Assembly (NCBI GenBank): GCA_945788575.1
Contig: CALZMR010000003.1
Coordinates: 1 to 33,108 of the forward strand
Reading direction: 5' to 3'
Length of the DNA: 33,108 nt
Source: an uncultured Woeseiaceae bacterium
GTDB taxonomy: Bacteria > Pseudomonadota > Gammaproteobacteria > Steroidobacterales > Woeseiaceae
The first letter of the stretch is position 1. Each line of letters opens with the position of its first letter. This document shows, in pieces, positions 1 to 8,113 of this stretch. The notes under the pieces are model-generated. The model worked only from the letters and a program-made list of their open reading frames with translations, had not been told where the DNA came from and made no database searches. The position numbers and the translations under genes were made by a program.

Positions 1-1
1 G

Positions 2-82
2 CCGCGCACTCGAACGGAAGCGGCCACGACTAAGAAGAAGCCGGCGAAAAAGAAAGCGAACAAGAAGAAAGCCGGCAACTGA
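2..82 (+). CDS. 3' end of a protein with a lysine-rich tail (partial)
   Basis: An open frame enters from the left edge and ends at TGA 80-82. It gives 26 residues dominated by Lys and Ala, with runs such as KKKPAKKKANKKK. Such basic tails occur on DNA topoisomerase I, histone H1-like proteins and some RNA-binding proteins, so the tail probably contacts nucleic acid. It is too short to name the protein. The next gene starts 12 bases after this stop, so the two are probably cotranscribed. Confidence 0.5.
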   Translation, partial: PRTRTEAATTKKKPAKKKANKKKAGN

Positions 83-94
83 AGAAGCGAGGCA

Positions 95-1129
95 GTGACG
101 GAACAAGGGGGAGACAGGCTAACCTGCCTGAACTGCGGGGCGCCTCTGAGCGGTCAGTATTGCGGGCAGTGCGGTCAGCGATCGACGAACCGCCTCATCA
201 GTCTGTTCGAACTGATACGCGACGCGTTCGGCGACCTCTTCGAACTCGACTCCAGGCTTTGGCGTACCTTGCACCCTCTGCTGCTACGTCCGGGGCAGCT
301 CACGCGCAACTATCTCGAAGGGCGTCGCGCCCGATACATGCCACCATTCCGCATGTACCTGGTTCTGAGTCTTATTTTCTTCGTCGTCGCCTTCTTCAAC
401 CCTCGAGACGACTTCGCAATACTTTACGAGCCGGCCGGGAGCGGCGAGGTTGCGGACGAGGATCAGGCCGAGCAGATCGAAGAGGCGCGCGGTCAACTCG
501 AGGAACTGGTCGAAGAAGGCGTCATCGCCCCCGAGGTTCTCGAGCAAGACGTCTTTAGTGAAGACTATGTACCGCCGGAGGGCGATGGCTTCCGCATCGA
601 CTGTGATCCGAACGAATTCCAGATAAACCCTGACGATGGCGCCTTCGAGAGCTGGCTGAGCCGGCGCGTGACGCCGGAACGCGCCGTCGAGATTTGCGAG
701 CGCCTGCAGGTGCTCGGTCCACGCGGCTTCGGCGCGGCGGTGCTGGACAAGGTTCCGGCAGCCCTGATCCTGCTGCTGCCGATCATGGCTGTGGTGCTCA
801 AGCTGCTGTATCCGTTGTCGCGACGCTTCTACGTGGAGCACCTGCTGTTCTTCGTACACTTCCACAGCTTCTTCTTCTTGCTGCTGGCGCTGCAGATACT
901 CTGGGCGAGGCTGATCGGCTGGATGCCGCTGCACACGTCCATCGTCGTTCTGCCGATCGTCGCGTCGTCCTTTTACGTGCCGGTGTACCTGTTCGTTTCC
1001 ATGCGCCATGTCTATGGCCAGGGGCGACTGGCGACCTTTGCAAAGTTCTTGCTGTTGGCTACAACCTATGTCATCGGTTTCGCGACGGTGATGCTCGGAG
1101 CGTTGTTGCTGGCGGTCATGTCCGTCTGA
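95..1129 (+). CDS. DUF3667-type zinc-ribbon membrane protein
   Basis: The 344-residue product starts with a CxxC...CxxC zinc ribbon (Cys11, 14, 23, 26). An amphipathic stretch follows, then the segment RARYMPPFRMYLVLSLIFF (about residues 78-96), which is typical of DUF3667 proteins and leads into the first membrane helix. An acidic soluble loop spans about 105-215, and three or four further hydrophobic helices fill residues 220-344. The function of the family is not known to me. The start is GTG at 95, preceded by a purine-rich GAAGCGAGG. The zinc ribbon probably faces the cytoplasm and the protein sits in the inner membrane; this topology is inferred from hydrophobicity only. Confidence 0.75.
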   Translation: MTEQGGDRLTCLNCGAPLSGQYCGQCGQRSTNRLISLFELIRDAFGDLFELDSRLWRTLHPLLLRPGQLTRNYLEGRRARYMPPFRMYLVLSLIFFVVAFFNPRDDFAILYEPAGSGEVADEDQAEQIEEARGQLEELVEEGVIAPEVLEQDVFSEDYVPPEGDGFRIDCDPNEFQINPDDGAFESWLSRRVTPERAVEICERLQVLGPRGFGAAVLDKVPAALILLLPIMAVVLKLLYPLSRRFYVEHLLFFVHFHSFFFLLLALQILWARLIGWMPLHTSIVVLPIVASSFYVPVYLFVSMRHVYGQGRLATFAKFLLLATTYVIGFATVMLGALLLAVMSV

Positions 1130-1208
1130 AGAACCTCGGATCATTCGCGATTTTGGCCGCGCGACGCACTATCATTGCAATCAGAACACCACAAAGGAGT
1201 CCATGATC

Positions 1209-1715
1209 ATGAAGTTGCCGAAGACCGCTGCACTGCCGATCGTCGCCAGCCTGCTGCTCGCCGCCTGCGGCGGCACAGAGGACTCGGAAACAAACGCCGT
1301 GCCGACAACCGAAGCGCCGGCTGCCGAAGCGCCGGCTGCCGAATCGGCTGCGGGCCTTCCGCGAACCCCGGCCGCGGACGGCGCAAGCGTGTTTTTCATA
1401 ACTCCGGTCGATGGCGAAACGGTCAGCAATCCGATCTCGATCGAATTCGGCATCGAGAGCATGAGCGTGGCCAGAGCGGGCGACGCCACGCCCGATTCGG
1501 GCCACCACCACCTCATTATCGATGCGGAGCTGCCGAATCTTTCCATGCCGATCCCGGCCAACGACAATTACATTCATTTCGGTGATGGCAGCACCAGCAC
1601 CGAAATAACGCTCGAGCCCGGGACACATACGCTCAGGCTGCTGCTCGGCGACCACTTGCACGTGCCTCACGATCCACCCGTTACGTCCGAAACGATCACG
1701 ATCATGGTCGAGTAG
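1209..1715 (+). CDS. DUF4399-domain lipoprotein
   Basis: The 168-residue product has a lipoprotein signal peptide ending in the lipobox LLAAC, so it should be lipidated and exported. A low-complexity Ala/Pro/Glu linker follows, encoded partly by a 15-bp tandem repeat at 1311-1340. The C-terminal domain has the DUF4399 features: a FFITPVDGETVSNPI strand, a GHHHLIID motif and a closing HTLRLLLGDHLHVPHDPPV segment. The His-rich motifs could bind metal, but that is inference. AAGGAG at 1194-1199 lies 9 bases before ATG 1209 and only 3 before the in-frame ATG 1203, so 1209 is the better start. Confidence 0.8.
   Translation: MKLPKTAALPIVASLLLAACGGTEDSETNAVPTTEAPAAEAPAAESAAGLPRTPAADGASVFFITPVDGETVSNPISIEFGIESMSVARAGDATPDSGHHHLIIDAELPNLSMPIPANDNYIHFGDGSTSTEITLEPGTHTLRLLLGDHLHVPHDPPVTSETITIMVE
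1311..1340 (+). repeat. 15-bp tandem repeat inside lipoprotein gene
   Basis: Two exact copies of GAAGCGCCGGCTGCC lie head to tail, followed by a decayed third copy. They encode EAPAA units in the linker between lipid anchor and folded domain, so copy number could vary without breaking the frame. Confidence 0.8.
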
Positions 1716-1785
1716 CGGTCGAGTATTCCGGAAAGATAATTCAGGACTTGAAACGCGACTGAGCCAGCCGCACCGTGGAAAGTGG

Positions 1786-1814
1786 TTGAGCAGCAGGGCC
1801 GGGACAACTAAAAT
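1786..1814 (+). promoter_or_regulatory. Sigma-70 promoter of HMG-CoA synthase
   Basis: TTGAGC (1786-1791) and TAAAAT (1809-1814) are separated by exactly 17 bases, giving 4/6 and 5/6 matches to the -35 and -10 consensus. Transcription would start near 1821, about 22 bases before ATG 1843. This also argues against the in-frame TTG at 1786 being the start codon. Confidence 0.5.
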
Positions 1815-1842
1815 CCCCGGGCCTGTTCATGGCCCACTTGAA

Positions 1843-3333
1843 ATGAGTATCCAGACAAAAAATCCCATAGGAATCAGCGGACTCGCGGCTTACGTCCCGC
1901 CGTACCGGGTATGGCTGGAGGACTGGTGCGACTGGACGGGCAATCAATGGCCGAAAATTCGCGAGGTCGTCGGGCGCAGTTTCAGGCTGCGGGGGCCTGA
2001 TCAGAGCGTTTACACCATGGCCGCCACGGCCGTAATTCGCCTGATCGACCAGTACGACGTTGACCCGAAACGCGTGAAATTCCTTGGTCTGGGCACGGAA
2101 TCGAGCACAGATAACTCCGCGGGCGCCATCATCGTAAAAGGCATGGTGGATCAGGCACTGATGGCGCGGGGCCTGGCTCCGATCTCGCGCAGCTGCGAAG
2201 TTCCCGAATTCAAGCACGCCTGTCTCGGCGGCGTATACGGCATGAAGGGAGCGATCCGGCACCTGGCGCTCGACGGCGCGGGTAGCCAGGCGATCGTCGT
2301 CTGCGCGGACATCGCCGAGTATGCGCGCGGCTCGAGCGGCGAACCAACGCAGGGCGCTGGCGCTGTAGCCATGCTTCTCGAGGAGAATCCGAAGCTCGCC
2401 GTCGTGGATCTCGTCGGTTCCGGGTCGGCGTCGGACTACCGGATCATGGACTTCCGCAAGCCCATGTCGAGATTCTGCGGCCAGGATCGCTCCGAGACAC
2501 ACCAGGTTCAGGACTTTCCGGTGTTCAACGGCAAATACTCGACGACTTGCTACATCGGTTACGTGGACGAAACGCTGCACGCGCTCAAGGACATGTACGA
2601 GAAGCGCGACCTGAACGCCATGTCGTACGTGCGCTCTCTCAAGACTCTATTCATGCACCGGCCTTACCGCCGGATGCCGGAAACCGGTTGGGCCGTCTCC
2701 TATCTGTTCGCCCTCGCGGACGGTGACTCGCGCGACCGAGCCGAGTTGGACTCGTACTGCTACGAAGTCGGCGTCGATCCCAAGGACGTGCGCGCCGAAA
2801 TGCAGGGCGCACCCGCGGTATCGACGCTTGCCGGTCCGGAGAGTCTCAACGTCGAGGCCTATCCCCTGACCATGGCGGCGCTGCGCGCGTTTCGGGCCTC
2901 GCGTCACTATCGGCGTGAGATTCTGGACAAGCTGGCGCTGGGCAGCGACACGATGCTCGATTTGGGCAACCTGTACACGGCAGCGCTACCCGCATGGATT
3001 GCAGCCGGAGTCGAGCAGGCGCTCGATGAGGACTCTCTCAGCGCAGGCGAGGAGATCCTCACGCTCGGCTACGGGTCTGGCGACGCCGCGGAGGTCATCC
3101 CGTTCTTCATGGCCGACTCCTGGCGCGAGGCGGCATCACGGATCGGCTTTGCATCAGTGATGAATCAATTCGTCGACCTCAACCGCGACCAGTACGAAGC
3201 CATGCACGACGGCAAGCGCCCCGCCGGCTTGAACTATCTGCATCGTAATGAGTTCGTGATCGATCGAGTCGGCGCAAGTGACGAGCGGCATTTTTCGGAT
3301 TTCGGGATTGAGTACTACCGGTACGTCGGCTAG
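1843..3333 (+). CDS. Hydroxymethylglutaryl-CoA synthase
   Basis: The enzyme condenses acetyl-CoA with acetoacetyl-CoA to HMG-CoA, the committed entry to the mevalonate pathway. The catalytic triad of the family is visible: Glu86 in GTESS, the acylated Cys127 in EFKHACLGG, and His272 in MHRPYRRMP. A glycine-rich GYGSGDAAE motif lies near the C terminus. At 496 residues it is longer than compact bacterial HMGS enzymes (about 380-420); the extra length lies mainly after the catalytic His. ATG 1843 fits the domain start and the promoter at 1786-1814; the Shine-Dalgarno sequence is weak. The gene converges on idi with a 25-base gap, so it is a separate transcription unit from the other mevalonate genes. 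Confidence 0.9.
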   Translation: MSIQTKNPIGISGLAAYVPPYRVWLEDWCDWTGNQWPKIREVVGRSFRLRGPDQSVYTMAATAVIRLIDQYDVDPKRVKFLGLGTESSTDNSAGAIIVKGMVDQALMARGLAPISRSCEVPEFKHACLGGVYGMKGAIRHLALDGAGSQAIVVCADIAEYARGSSGEPTQGAGAVAMLLEENPKLAVVDLVGSGSASDYRIMDFRKPMSRFCGQDRSETHQVQDFPVFNGKYSTTCYIGYVDETLHALKDMYEKRDLNAMSYVRSLKTLFMHRPYRRMPETGWAVSYLFALADGDSRDRAELDSYCYEVGVDPKDVRAEMQGAPAVSTLAGPESLNVEAYPLTMAALRAFRASRHYRREILDKLALGSDTMLDLGNLYTAALPAWIAAGVEQALDEDSLSAGEEILTLGYGSGDAAEVIPFFMADSWREAASRIGFASVMNQFVDLNRDQYEAMHDGKRPAGLNYLHRNEFVIDRVGASDERHFSDFGIEYYRYVG

Positions 3334-3358
3334 TCGATCGCGCGCCACCGGCCGCGCC

Positions 3359-3943
3359 CTACTCAGCAATCAGATACTTATCCAGCTGCTGCCGGTGGTC
3401 GGTCCGTAACGCACGCCACTCCGATTTGAACCAGGGAGTGAATAGAGCTGCGCGGCCCTCGATTTCTTCGTCCAGCGCATCCGGTCTCACGAAGCGCACC
3501 GCCTCGATCTCATGTCTGTTGAAATCGACTTCCCCGTCGACGCGGCCCAGGTAGACGTGACACAGCTCATGCTCCGAACCGAGATCCTCGTAACGCGCCT
3601 GGTAGCTGAAGCGATAGATGTACTCGAGCTCCGTGTCCAGATTGAGCTCGTCACGAAGACGCCGCGACGTCGCGAACTCCATGGACTCGCCGCGTCGCGG
3701 GTGGCTGCAGCAGCTATTCGACCAGAATCCGGGCCAGAGGCGCTTTGTACGCCCGCGCTGCTGCAATAGCAGTCGGCCAGCCGAGTCGAACAGAAACACC
3801 GAGAATGCGCGATGCAACACACCGTCACCGTCGTGGCATGCCGCCTTCGACAGATGTCCGGTCTCATTGTTTTCGCTGTCGACGAGGATCAGTTCCTCGG
3901 CTTCTGACGAGACGATCCTGTGCGCGCTCTCCATGCCGCTCAT
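3359..3943 (-). CDS. idi: Isopentenyl-diphosphate delta-isomerase, type I
   Basis: The enzyme interconverts isopentenyl and dimethylallyl diphosphate, the last step before prenyl chain building. The 194-residue Nudix-fold protein has the catalytic Cys79 in NSCCSHP and Glu124/Glu126 in EHELCHV, which are the type I hallmarks (metal and Cys/Glu acid-base chemistry, no flavin). It is the last gene of the leftward operon: its ATG lies one base after the stop of the HMGR-mevalonate kinase gene, which suggests translational coupling. An in-frame ATG three codons in (MESAH) is an alternative start. A type I isomerase beside mevalonate genes is less common in bacteria than the flavin-dependent type II. 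Confidence 0.93.
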   Translation of the reverse strand: MSGMESAHRIVSSEAEELILVDSENNETGHLSKAACHDGDGVLHRAFSVFLFDSAGRLLLQQRGRTKRLWPGFWSNSCCSHPRRGESMEFATSRRLRDELNLDTELEYIYRFSYQARYEDLGSEHELCHVYLGRVDGEVDFNRHEIEAVRFVRPDALDEEIEGRAALFTPWFKSEWRALRTDHRQQLDKYLIAE

Positions 3944-3944
3944 T

Positions 3945-6098
3945 TTACAGGTCCGCGATGCTCAAGGTTCTGAATCCTGCCGCGCGAAAGGCCGCGTCGA
4001 CTGCGGCCTCTGCGCCCGGACAAAGTGCGACGACGGAACCGCCGCCGCCTGCACCGGTCAGCTTGGCGCCGGCTGCGCCGTACTCGCGAGCGAGTGACAC
4101 CATGCTCTCGAGCTCCGGGGTCGAGACGCCAATCGCGTTCAGTATTCCGTGGCACAGGTCCATGCGGGCACCGAGTGCCGCATAGTCGCCTGCCCTGAGC
4201 GCCGCCGCGCCATCGACACTCAGCGCGTCGATCTCGGCGAACAACGCGTCGAAATGCTTGGGGTTGGCATCGTAACGGCGCCGCACGGCGGCGACCTGTT
4301 CCGCCGTGTTGCCTCGTTGACTGCTGCAGGCGACCACGAGTGGCGGCAGCGTGTCGAAGACTTCAATCACCTCACCGGCGCGAAACAGTATCGGCTGGCC
4401 ATGGCTCGCAATCGTATTGTCCACGCCCGAGGGCGTGCCGTGCGCGAGCTTCTCGCACTGGAAGGCAATCTCATTGACGCGCTCCACATCGAGATCGATA
4501 TCCGCCATCTTCGCAAGCGCTCGTATCGCAACCACCGCGACCGCGGCCGACGACCCCAAACCCATCGCGCCGGGCACACTCGCGTCGATGACGAGCTCGA
4601 AGTTCCGGTCGGCAATTCCCAGCTCGGAAGCGATCAGTGAGATGGCTCGGCCAACGGGCGTATCGTCCGGCAACGTTTCCTTGATTCCCCAGCGCGGAAT
4701 CGCAATTGTTGTTTCCTGAGCGTCGTCAGCCCATGCCCGCATCGCGTTGTGAATGGGAATCGCCAGCGCGTGCTTGCCGTAGACCGCCGCATGCTCACCG
4801 AGCAGGATGACCTTACCGGCCGCGGCAACGCCAGCGCGCTCGCTCGAGCGTCGGCGCTTGACGATATCAGCAACCTTCCAGTCTTTTATCTCGCCGCTCT
4901 CGACGAGTTCGTCGACAACCGAGTCGAACTCGTGATCGCTGACGCCGGCACGCGCGACGAGATTGCGCGCATGCAGATGCATGTGTCCGGCCTGAATTCC
5001 CTTGGTCGCAAGCGCTCTCAAGGCCGCGAAATTCTGTGCAAGCCCCACGGCGGCCATGAGTTCTGCAAGTTCTCCAGCCGAATCGACCCCGGTTAGCCGG
5101 AGCGCAGCGGCGGCGGCCGAATTCGCTTCGAGCGTGCCGCCGACTATGCCGAGCTTCAGCGGAACCTGAATCTCGCCCACGAGGTCGTCGCCGTCGACGC
5201 GCCAGCTCGTGAGAGATCCGTATCGCCCCTCGCGCGCTGCCCACGCGTGCGCGCCGGCCTCGATCGCCCGCCAGTCATTGCCGGTCGCGATGGCAACCGC
5301 ATCGATGCCGTTCATGACTCCCTTGTTATGGGTCGCGGCGCGGTACGGATCCACCGCGGCTATCTGCGCGGCAAGCACGACTCCATCCCGAGTCTCGGCA
5401 CCGATGTCACCGAGCCTGTACCGCGCGCTCGCCGTTACCAGTGACCGGTCGCAGAGATTCGAAAGAATCCGGAGAACCGCACGTCCGCCGGCGAGTTCTT
5501 CGAGTCTTGGCGCCAGCGTCTCACACATCGTGTTGACGAGATTCGCGCCCATCGCGTCGCAAGTGTCCACCAATAGATGCACTGCAATGACGTTCCGGCC
5601 ATCGTCGAGCTGCAGCGTGCGTAACTCCAGTTCCCGCGCGCCGCCTCCGCGCGCGATCAGTCTCGGCTGTGTCTCGTTGACGAACGACAGGAGATCTTCT
5701 GCCGCCTCCTGAATAGATTGCTTCGCCGCGTCATCGGCGTCGACGAGATGTATCTGCCCGATGAGCAGCGACTCCTCGGCACTGGCCGCAAATCCATCCG
5801 CGCGCCTGGCGAGTGCGGCCGCCATGCTCAATCCGGCAACGATCGACGGCTCCTCGACGACCAGCGGCACGACGTAGTCGCGCCCGTTCACCCGAAAATT
5901 CGGTGCGACCGCGAGCGGCAGGCCGAATGTGGAAACGACGTTCTCGATGATGCGATCCGCGGCCGCCACCGAGAGTACGAATCTTCCATGCTTGAGTGCG
6001 CTCGCGTCGCCGGACGACAGGAATCCGGCACGCTCGAGGGCGTCGAGCCGCTCGGCGACACTTCGCCTGTGAAAGCCGGAGATTCGTGAATCAGCCAT
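3945..6098 (-). CDS. HMG-CoA reductase (class II) fused to mevalonate kinase
   Basis: One uninterrupted 717-residue frame holds two pathway enzymes. Residues 1 to about 415 are a class II HMG-CoA reductase with all catalytic positions: Glu83 in EEPS, the nucleotide motif DAMGAN at 181-186, Lys259 in HNKG, Asp275 in TGNDWRA and His372 in GHMHLH. These align with E83/K267/D283/H381 of the Pseudomonas mevalonii enzyme; DAMGAN is typical of NAD-preferring forms. Residues from about 424 to 717 are a GHMP-family mevalonate kinase: GKVILLGEHAAVYG at 428, PGAMGLGSSAA at 509-519 and AKLTGAGGGGS at 678-688. Together they convert HMG-CoA to mevalonate and then to 5-phosphomevalonate. ATG 6098 overlaps the previous stop by 8 bases. 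Upstream in-frame codons give low-quality sequence. Confidence 0.92.
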   Translation of the reverse strand: MADSRISGFHRRSVAERLDALERAGFLSSGDASALKHGRFVLSVAAADRIIENVVSTFGLPLAVAPNFRVNGRDYVVPLVVEEPSIVAGLSMAAALARRADGFAASAEESLLIGQIHLVDADDAAKQSIQEAAEDLLSFVNETQPRLIARGGGARELELRTLQLDDGRNVIAVHLLVDTCDAMGANLVNTMCETLAPRLEELAGGRAVLRILSNLCDRSLVTASARYRLGDIGAETRDGVVLAAQIAAVDPYRAATHNKGVMNGIDAVAIATGNDWRAIEAGAHAWAAREGRYGSLTSWRVDGDDLVGEIQVPLKLGIVGGTLEANSAAAAALRLTGVDSAGELAELMAAVGLAQNFAALRALATKGIQAGHMHLHARNLVARAGVSDHEFDSVVDELVESGEIKDWKVADIVKRRRSSERAGVAAAGKVILLGEHAAVYGKHALAIPIHNAMRAWADDAQETTIAIPRWGIKETLPDDTPVGRAISLIASELGIADRNFELVIDASVPGAMGLGSSAAVAVVAIRALAKMADIDLDVERVNEIAFQCEKLAHGTPSGVDNTIASHGQPILFRAGEVIEVFDTLPPLVVACSSQRGNTAEQVAAVRRRYDANPKHFDALFAEIDALSVDGAAALRAGDYAALGARMDLCHGILNAIGVSTPELESMVSLAREYGAAGAKLTGAGGGGSVVALCPGAEAAVDAAFRAAGFRTLSIADL

Positions 6099-7011
6099 GC
6101 GCTGCGTCCTGTGCAACGCCGCGCAGGTCGAGCGCCGACTCGAGACGGCGGACTCCGTTCGCCGCCGCGCGATCCGCGAAGGCATCGAGCCGCCCCGGGT
6201 CGCCGGACAGTGCGATCCCGACATCGCCGCCACCTGCCCCGCAAGGTTTGTAGATCAATCCGGGTTCGGCCACCGCAAGCGCCTCGTGGCCCCCGTCGAA
6301 GATGCCCAGCCCGTGCGCCTGGTCAAATGCCCTCAGTATCTCGATATACGGCGCGTACTCGGCCAGCACCTCGTCGCTCCGCCCGCCGCGCCATGCATTC
6401 GCGGCAACACTCGCTGCGGCGGCCAGAGCATCCGTAGCGGGTGAATCGGCTGCCGCATCGAATCGCGCGACACGCTCGCTCGTGCTCGCGGAGACGCCAG
6501 TCCAGAAAAGCGAATAGTGGAGCCCTTCGGGCCAGCCGATGGATTGTGTAGCGGCCTGCTGCATCTGGTAGACAATGATGCCACCAGCCGAACTCGCCGC
6601 AACATCCACGCCGCTCCCGAAGCCGCCCTGGAACGTTCGATGAGCATCGTGCGCCGCCTGCTCCTGCGACACGGCATCCGCGCCCTCCGGAGCAAGTGCG
6701 GCGGTAAGGGCTACGGCGAGCGCCGCGCTGGAACCGATGCCGAGTTTGTATGGACCGTCGCTGAACGCGGCCGTATCCAGTATCAGCCGCCCTCTCGGCG
6801 ACTCGCGCCCCAGAGCCTCGAGCACACATTCGACGAGCCGCGTGTCGGTCCGTCCCTCGAGGCCGACGCAGCGAACCTCGAATTCGCCAGGCTCGATCGT
6901 GACAGTCGCGCGCCTGTCGACCGCCATCGCCACGGCAGGCGCACCGCGCAGCACGGCATATTCGCCTGACAGAACGACTTTTCCCGGAGCGCTGAATTGC
7001 AACGGCGTCAT
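6091..7011 (-). CDS. Phosphomevalonate kinase
   Basis: This GHMP kinase phosphorylates 5-phosphomevalonate to the diphosphate. The 306-residue protein shows SAPGKVVLSGEYAVLRG at 7-23, the ATP-binding KLGIGSSAA at 89-97 and the C-terminal KPCGAGGGDVG at 255-265, the combination typical of phosphomevalonate rather than mevalonate kinases. Its ATG overlaps the stop of the decarboxylase gene by 4 bases (ATGA) and its own stop overlaps the next start, so the operon is translationally coupled. Having mevalonate kinase, this kinase and the decarboxylase together indicates the classical pathway through mevalonate 5-diphosphate. Confidence 0.88.
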   Translation of the reverse strand: MTPLQFSAPGKVVLSGEYAVLRGAPAVAMAVDRRATVTIEPGEFEVRCVGLEGRTDTRLVECVLEALGRESPRGRLILDTAAFSDGPYKLGIGSSAALAVALTAALAPEGADAVSQEQAAHDAHRTFQGGFGSGVDVAASSAGGIIVYQMQQAATQSIGWPEGLHYSLFWTGVSASTSERVARFDAAADSPATDALAAAASVAANAWRGGRSDEVLAEYAPYIEILRAFDQAHGLGIFDGGHEALAVAEPGLIYKPCGAGGGDVGIALSGDPGRLDAFADRAAANGVRRLESALDLRGVAQDAAHG

Positions 7012-7958
7012 CCAAGCAGATGGGCGCCTTCGCCCAGGCCGCTTGTCATGACGCGCTCGACACCATCGACCCCTGTGAGTGCATCTCGGACCCGGTCAGC
7101 GTCTTCCGGCAAGCAGACCGCTTTGACCTGGGGGCCTGCGTCGATCGTGAAAAAAACACCGGCGCCGTCCGCCCGGAGCTGTCGCACGGCCTGCATACAG
7201 TCCAGCGTCGCCGCGTTCCAGTAAACCATCGGCGGCCGCGACGCCCACATCACCGAATGCATCTTGAGGCAGTTGTGTTCCGCGACATCGGCAAGCGCCT
7301 CGAAATCCCGAGCGAGGATCGCCGTCCGGGCTCGTTGCAGATCGTCGCCCTGGGCGTCGATCCAGCGCTCGTAGAACGGCGAGGTGCGGCGGCTGATCTC
7401 CATGGCTTCTCCCGAGCCAACCGACTTTGGCAAGGTCGATGTAATCGCAACGACGACGCTGAGCGGCCAGCTTGCGGAGTCGCAAATGGTCCGCACTTGA
7501 ACGCGCTCGGCGGCGTTCTCGAGCTCGACGAAACCCTCATAGAGTGAGCGCGCCGCTGACCCCGATGCCCGTCCGGCGAGGTTCGCAAGTTCCTCCCGCT
7601 CCAGCTTTCGACCGGAAATGGCGGCAGCGGCAACGACCGCCGCGGCGAATGCCGATGCCGAAGACGCGAGCCCGGCGGCTACAGGGAAATTGCTGTGGCT
7701 CGACACTGACATTGGTTGCCGGTCGTCCCCGGCAACCAGATCGAGGCACGAAGCGATCCTCGGCAGCAGGTCCGGACGAGAATCGCCGTTGACCGACAGC
7801 TCATCGGCCTCGGCGTCAGCCTCGAGGCGCATGTCGGTCCACAGGTCGCCGAGGGTTATCGATATCGATCCGACGGCCGGTAGATTTCGCGCGCTGTCGC
7901 GCTTGCCCCAGTACTTGACCAAGGCGATGTTCGGGTGGGCCCTTGCGGTGACGTGCAT
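7008..7958 (-). CDS. mvaD: Diphosphomevalonate decarboxylase
   Basis: This GHMP-family enzyme performs the ATP-dependent decarboxylation of mevalonate 5-diphosphate to isopentenyl diphosphate. The 316-residue product opens with ARAHPNIALVKYWGKRD, the signature N terminus of this enzyme. It then has AGLASSASA (95-103), ASGSAARSLYEGF (131-143) and a C-terminal GPQVKAV segment. It is the first gene of the leftward operon. ATG 7958 was preferred over the in-frame ATG 7997 because a perfect TATAAT at 7987-7992 places the transcription start near 7980, downstream of the longer start codon. The longer form would add 13 residues. Confidence 0.9.
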   Translation of the reverse strand: MHVTARAHPNIALVKYWGKRDSARNLPAVGSISITLGDLWTDMRLEADAEADELSVNGDSRPDLLPRIASCLDLVAGDDRQPMSVSSHSNFPVAAGLASSASAFAAAVVAAAAISGRKLEREELANLAGRASGSAARSLYEGFVELENAAERVQVRTICDSASWPLSVVVAITSTLPKSVGSGEAMEISRRTSPFYERWIDAQGDDLQRARTAILARDFEALADVAEHNCLKMHSVMWASRPPMVYWNAATLDCMQAVRQLRADGAGVFFTIDAGPQVKAVCLPEDADRVRDALTGVDGVERVMTSGLGEGAHLLG

Positions 7959-7986
7959 GGCGGCTCGTGACGGTGAATCGACGCAG

Positions 7987-7992
7987 ATTATA
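7987..7992 (-). promoter_or_regulatory. -10 element of the mevalonate operon
   Basis: On the minus strand this reads TATAAT, a perfect -10 hexamer, 29 bases from ATG 7958. I see no convincing -35 at 16-18 bases upstream, so it may be weak or activator-dependent. The 155-base gap is shared with the divergent ispA. Confidence 0.45.
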
Positions 7993-8113
7993 GACATCGT
8001 TCGCGGCCGGCGTGCTTGTGAACGATCTTCGGCCGGCTTCTGACCCGATCCCATGAGGGTGCCGGGCGCCAAATCGTGTACGCTATCGCACCGTTTTGCC
8101 TGGAAGCGCAGCG

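Noticed and set aside
1786-1842. N-terminal extension of HMG-CoA synthase from TTG 1786
   Set aside because: The TTG is part of a good -35 hexamer with a matching -10 at 17 bases, and the extra 19 residues have no family counterpart.
3334-3358. Bidirectional terminator between the convergent HMGS and idi genes
   Set aside because: The gap is 25 bases and holds no stable hairpin followed by T or A runs.
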